From: Kribbella pratensis
GTDB lineage: Bacteria; Actinomycetota; Actinomycetes; Propionibacteriales; Kribbellaceae
Assembly (NCBI RefSeq): GCF_004365355.1
Contig: NZ_SODP01000002.1
Coordinates: 461,531-525,530 of the forward strand
Direction: 5' to 3'
DNA: 64,000 nt
The notes beneath the pieces are model-generated. The model was not told the DNA's origin and did no database searches. It was given only the letters and a program-made list of their open reading frames with translations. Numbering within the stretch: position 1 is the first letter of the stretch; the number at the start of each line of letters is the position of its first letter. Below are positions 61,099-64,000 of this stretch, one piece after another. The position numbers and the translations under genes are program-made.

Positions 61099-61872
61099 TC
61101 AGGCCTCCGGTCGCGGACGAGTCGTGCGCTTCTCGATGCTCTTCTCCTCGGCCTGCTCAGGAGTGAGCGGTACGACGCGTTGGACGAAGACGCCAGGCAA
61201 ATGAACCGCATCTGGATCAAGCGCTCCGACCTCGACGACCTGCTCGGCCTCGACGATCGTCAGCCGGCCGGCCATCGCGGCGACCGGGTTGAAGTTGCGC
61301 GCGGCGGCATGGAACACGCAGTTCCCGGCGCGATCGGCGACCGCGGCGCGGACCAGCGCGACGTCGGTGACGATCGCCTCCTCGAGCACCATCTCCCGGC
61401 CCTGGATCGTACGGACCTCCTTCGCCGGGGACGCGACCGCGACGGTGCCGTCCGGGGCATACCGCCACGGCAACCCGCCCTCCGACACCAGCGTCCCGAC
61501 GCCGGTCGGGGTGAAGAACGCCCCGATCCCCGAACCGCCCGCCCGCAGCCGCTCGGCGAGCGTGCCTTGAGGAGTCAGCTCGACGGTCAACTCCCCCGCA
61601 AGGTACTGGCGTGCGAACTCCTTGTTCTCCCCGACGTACGACGCGATCACCCGACTGATCCGCCCTTGTTCCAGTAACAGTCCGAGCCCCGCGCCGTCGA
61701 CGCCGCAGTTGTTCGACACCACCGTGAGGTCACGCGCGCCCTGGTCGAGCAACGCCCCGATGAGGAACCAAGGGATGCCGGCCAGACCGAATCCACCGAC
61801 CGCCAGACTGGTCCCGTCCGGGATATCGGCGACCGCGTTGGCCGGCGTCGCGAAGACCTTGTCCACACTCAT
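61099..61872 (-). CDS. pcaI: 3-oxoadipate CoA-transferase, alpha subunit
   Basis: The 257-residue protein shows the alpha-subunit segments [31 protein letters not shown] and [10 protein letters not shown], then [10 protein letters not shown] and [11 protein letters not shown] 61872 overlaps the pcaD stop (ATGA). It forms a heterodimer or heterotetramer with PcaJ. scoA-type 3-oxoacid transferase is the alternative; the neighbours decide for pca. Confidence 0.88.
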   Translation of the reverse strand: MSVDKVFATPANAVADIPDGTSLAVGGFGLAGIPWFLIGALLDQGARDLTVVSNNCGVDGAGLGLLLEQGRISRVIASYVGENKEFARQYLAGELTVELTPQGTLAERLRAGGSGIGAFFTPTGVGTLVSEGGLPWRYAPDGTVAVASPAKEVRTIQGREMVLEEAIVTDVALVRAAVADRAGNCVFHAAARNFNPVAAMAGRLTIVEAEQVVEVGALDPDAVHLPGVFVQRVVPLTPEQAEEKSIEKRTTRPRPEA

Positions 61873-62636
61873 ACGTGGTCCTCCTGAAGGTGGGCGATGA
61901 CGGCCGGCGTCACCACGTCGGGTCGTTCGGCGGCGGCCAGATGAGCGGCGTCCGGTACGACGAAAAGCTTGCCGTGGGCAACTGATGCGGCGATCCGGTC
62001 GAGCTGCCATGGTGGGGTCGCCGGATCATCCGCGCCCGCGATCGCGAGCGTCGGCGCGGCGATCGCGGGGAGCTGGTCGATCAGGTCCATCGTGGCGATC
62101 GCCTCGCAGCACGCGGCGTACCCGTCGGCCGGTGTCGAAGCCACCATCTCTTCGCAAGCAGCCCGGACCTCGGGGTGTTCGGCCAACCAGCCCGGAGTGA
62201 ACCACCGCCGTACGACGACTTCCGCCACGGCCGCCGTACCCTTCGCGCGGACGAGCTCGGCCCGATCGGTCCAGCTGCTCAACGGATCGAGGCGAGCGCC
62301 CGTGCAGAGTACGACGAGGCGGTCGATGCGCGACGGGTGGCGTGCAGCCAACCGCAGGCCGGTCATGCCGCCGAGCGAGAGTCCAACGAAGTGGGCACGC
62401 TCGACAGCAAGGTCGTCGAGCAACGCGATGACGTCGTCGGCGAGGTCGTCGATCGTGTACGGGCCCGGTGGCGCTGGGGACCGCCCGTGGCCGCGGGTGT
62501 CGAAGCGGACGACGCGGAAGTGCTGCTCAAGGTCGGCGACGTTCGCGTCCCACATCTCCCAGGTTGAGCCGAGGGAATTCGCGAGTACGACGACCGGGGC
62601 ATCGGGTCGGCCGCTGACGAGATGAGCCACCGTCAT
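61869..62636 (-). CDS. pcaD: 3-oxoadipate enol-lactonase
   Basis: The 255-residue alpha/beta hydrolase has an oxyanion region LANSLGSTWEMWD, RFDTRGHGRS, nucleophile Ser in FVGLSLGGMTG (near residue 90) and a C-terminal His in VVPDAAHLAA. It hydrolyses the enol-lactone to 3-oxoadipate. It is a stand-alone PcaD, not fused to a decarboxylase domain as in the PcaL of many actinobacteria. It is coupled on both sides by ATGA overlaps. Confidence 0.9.
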   Translation of the reverse strand: MTVAHLVSGRPDAPVVVLANSLGSTWEMWDANVADLEQHFRVVRFDTRGHGRSPAPPGPYTIDDLADDVIALLDDLAVERAHFVGLSLGGMTGLRLAARHPSRIDRLVVLCTGARLDPLSSWTDRAELVRAKGTAAVAEVVVRRWFTPGWLAEHPEVRAACEEMVASTPADGYAACCEAIATMDLIDQLPAIAAPTLAIAGADDPATPPWQLDRIAASVAHGKLFVVPDAAHLAAAERPDVVTPAVIAHLQEDHV

Positions 62637-63892
62637 CTGACGGCCTCGAAGACTGCGGCGATGCCTTGGCCGCCGCCGATGCAGATGGTTTCCAGGGCGT
62701 AGCGGCCGTTGCGGCGGTGGAGTTCGTGGGAGAGCGTGGCGAGGATGCGGGCGCCGGTAGCGCCCAGCGGGTGGCCGAGAGAGATGCCTGAGCCGTTGGG
62801 GTTGAGGCGGTCGTCGGTGGGGTCGAGCTTCCATTCGCGCAGGCAGGCGAGGACCTGGGCGGCGAAGGCTTCGTTGAGTTCGATCAGGTCCAGGTCGTCG
62901 AGCGTGAGGTCGGCGCGGGCCAAGGCTGCCGCGGTGGCGGGGACGGGACCGATGCCCATCACCTCGGGTCCGACGCCGGCGACGGCCCAGGAGCGCAGGG
63001 CCACCAGCGGGCGGAGGCCGCGGCGCTCGGCCTCGTCGCGGGTGGTGACGACGCAGACCGCAGCCCCGTCGTTCTGCCCGCTCGCGTTGCCGGCGGTGAC
63101 GGTGGCGTCAGGGTCCCTCTTGAGCATGACGGGCCGAAGAGCAGCGAGGCCCTCGAGAGAGGTGTCGGCCCGCGGGTGCTCATCGACGGACACCAGCGTG
63201 GTGGCGCCAGTGGTCGCGCCAGCGGTCGCGCCGGATGCGGGGCGGCCCGCAGGACCGCCGCGGCGGTTCGGGACCTCCACCGGGATCAGTTCGTCGGCAA
63301 AGCGGCCTTCAGCCTGGGCTGCGACAGCACGCTGGTGGGAGCGGAGGGCTAACTCGTCCTGCTCCTCGCGGCTGATGCCGTACTGCCGGCGCAAGTTCTC
63401 CGCGGTCTCGAGCATTCCGCCCGGGACCGGGTGATACTTCCCACCGGCGGTCTCGCGAGCTCGGATCAGCCTGTCGGTCAGCTCGACGTTGCCGCGGACG
63501 CCGGTGCGCAGACCGAGCGCGTAGTGCTCGACCTGCGACATCGATTCGGTGCCACCGGCAACGACCACGCGTGCCGCGCCGGTCGCGACCATCCCGGCGG
63601 CGTACAAGACCGCCTGCAGACCCGAGCCACACCGGCGGTCGATCTGCACGCCCGGCACCGACACCCCGAGCCCGGCGTCGAGCGCGGCGATGCGGCCGAT
63701 CGCAGGAGCTTCACCGTTCGGGTAACACTGGCCCAGGACGACGTCGTCGACATCACCTTCCCCCAGACCGGTACGCCGTACCAGCTCCGTGAGCGCGGCC
63801 GTGGCGAGATCGGCGGCCGACAGCGTGGACAGGGCCCCGCCGAAGCGGCCCACCGGCGTACGGATCGGTTCGCAGATCACCACATCGCTCAT
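62633..63892 (-). CDS. pcaF: 3-oxoadipyl-CoA thiolase
   Basis: The 419-residue thiolase has the acylated Cys in DRRCGSGLQAV (near residue 89), SGQNDGAAV, NEAFAAQ and the C-terminal GHPLGATGAR and CIGGGQG with the second catalytic His and Cys. It splits 3-oxoadipyl-CoA to succinyl-CoA and acetyl-CoA. A GATAGATTG-like repeat (ASGATAGATTGATT, about residues 220-233) is a small Ala/Thr/Gly insertion in the loop domain. ATG 63892 is preferred over ATG 63937. It is the first gene of the pca operon and is divergent from the LysR gene. Confidence 0.93.
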   Translation of the reverse strand: MSDVVICEPIRTPVGRFGGALSTLSAADLATAALTELVRRTGLGEGDVDDVVLGQCYPNGEAPAIGRIAALDAGLGVSVPGVQIDRRCGSGLQAVLYAAGMVATGAARVVVAGGTESMSQVEHYALGLRTGVRGNVELTDRLIRARETAGGKYHPVPGGMLETAENLRRQYGISREEQDELALRSHQRAVAAQAEGRFADELIPVEVPNRRGGPAGRPASGATAGATTGATTLVSVDEHPRADTSLEGLAALRPVMLKRDPDATVTAGNASGQNDGAAVCVVTTRDEAERRGLRPLVALRSWAVAGVGPEVMGIGPVPATAAALARADLTLDDLDLIELNEAFAAQVLACLREWKLDPTDDRLNPNGSGISLGHPLGATGARILATLSHELHRRNGRYALETICIGGGQGIAAVFEAVR

Positions 63893-63970
63893 GCTCTCGA
63901 CGGTAGGCCGTGGGGACCGATATGGAGAAATACTCATTTACGCATGATCAAGACTCTGAGAGTATGAATC

Positions 63971-64000
63971 GTGGAGCTGCGTCATCTGAGGTACTTCGTC
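63971..64000 (+). CDS. LysR-family regulator, first ten codons (cut by window end)
   Basis: GTG at 63971 opens MELRHLRYFV, the canonical start of LysR-type regulators, and the frame is open to the window edge. It is divergent from pcaF with a 78-base gap, the usual layout for a pca/cat pathway activator such as PcaQ or CatR types. The rest is not visible, so subfamily and ligand are unknown. Confidence 0.75.
   Translation, partial: MELRHLRYFV

Noticed and set aside
63893..63970. LysR T-N11-A box between pcaF and the LysR gene
   Set aside because: Several weak matches exist but no clear dyad; cannot choose one.
1..64000. CRISPR arrays, tRNA, rRNA, insertion sequences, prophage
   Set aside because: No regularly spaced repeats, no tRNA/rRNA-like segments and no transposase, integrase or phage proteins were seen.

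Overview
The window is high-GC actinobacterial DNA with long operons, many 4-bp stop/start overlaps, a mycothiol-type DinB-fold enzyme, multi-gene sugar importers that lack their own ATPase, and leaderless-looking starts. The gene content (many exported and cytosolic plant-polysaccharide hydrolases) suggests a soil saprophyte of the Kribbella/Nocardioidaceae type. That placement is inference from style and gene content, not from a marker gene. No rRNA, tRNA, CRISPR array, insertion sequence or phage gene was seen.

Layout. 1-1436: two unrelated oxidoreductases, the first cut by the window edge. 1486-13526: a 6-deoxyhexose/sugar-acid regulon under an FCD-type GntR regulator. It holds a solute-binding protein and two permeases, an enolase-superfamily dehydratase, a RhaM-type mutarotase, an amidohydrolase-type lactonase, an SDR, a zinc dehydrogenase, an L-fucose-dehydrogenase-like aldo/keto reductase and an exported beta-helix hydrolase. 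Its four promoter regions share the palindrome CATACGTATG (one copy has a single mismatch). 13651-21020: an exported GH95-like enzyme, a relict gene end, a mycothiol-dependent enzyme, a LacI regulator and an exported GH51 arabinofuranosidase. 21112-34951 (minus strand): one nine-gene operon, in transcription order GH95 fucosidase, two permeases, binding protein, GH29 fucosidase, GH127, GH36, GH43 and a LarA-type racemase. 35095-37229: L-fuconate dehydratase with its own FCD regulator. 37163-41311: nrtR divergent from nadC-nadA-nadB. 41386-45618: a Bax-inhibitor-like membrane protein and a 1172-residue exported modular beta-helix enzyme (GH87-like).

45816-52170 is the least understood part and the best candidate for an undescribed system. 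It contains a small beta-rich protein, an ECF-like sigma factor, a transthyretin-like protein, a TPR-CHAT (caspase-like) protease, a signal-less subtilisin-like protease transcribed divergently from the CHAT gene, a 64-residue protein and a single-pass membrane protein. 52236-59344: a fructan locus with a LacI regulator, two different GH32 enzymes and a CUT1 importer, with two CAATACGTATTG operators. 59353-60303: a secreted protein of unknown function. 60471-63892: the lower beta-ketoadipate pathway (pcaF, pcaD, pcaI, pcaJ) facing the first ten codons of a LysR regulator at the window end.

How it fits together. Exported enzymes (beta-helix protein, GH95-like, GH51, GH87-like) would release oligosaccharides from plant or microbial polymers. 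Three CUT1 importers, probably energised by a shared ATPase elsewhere, would take them up. Cytosolic GH95/GH29/GH127/GH36/GH43 and GH32 enzymes would split them to L-fucose, L-arabinose, galactose and fructose. L-fucose would then be oxidised without phosphorylation through lactone, fuconate and 2-keto-3-deoxyfuconate, a route expected to end in pyruvate plus a C3 product such as L-lactate. That end product may explain the LarA-type racemase in the fucosidase operon.
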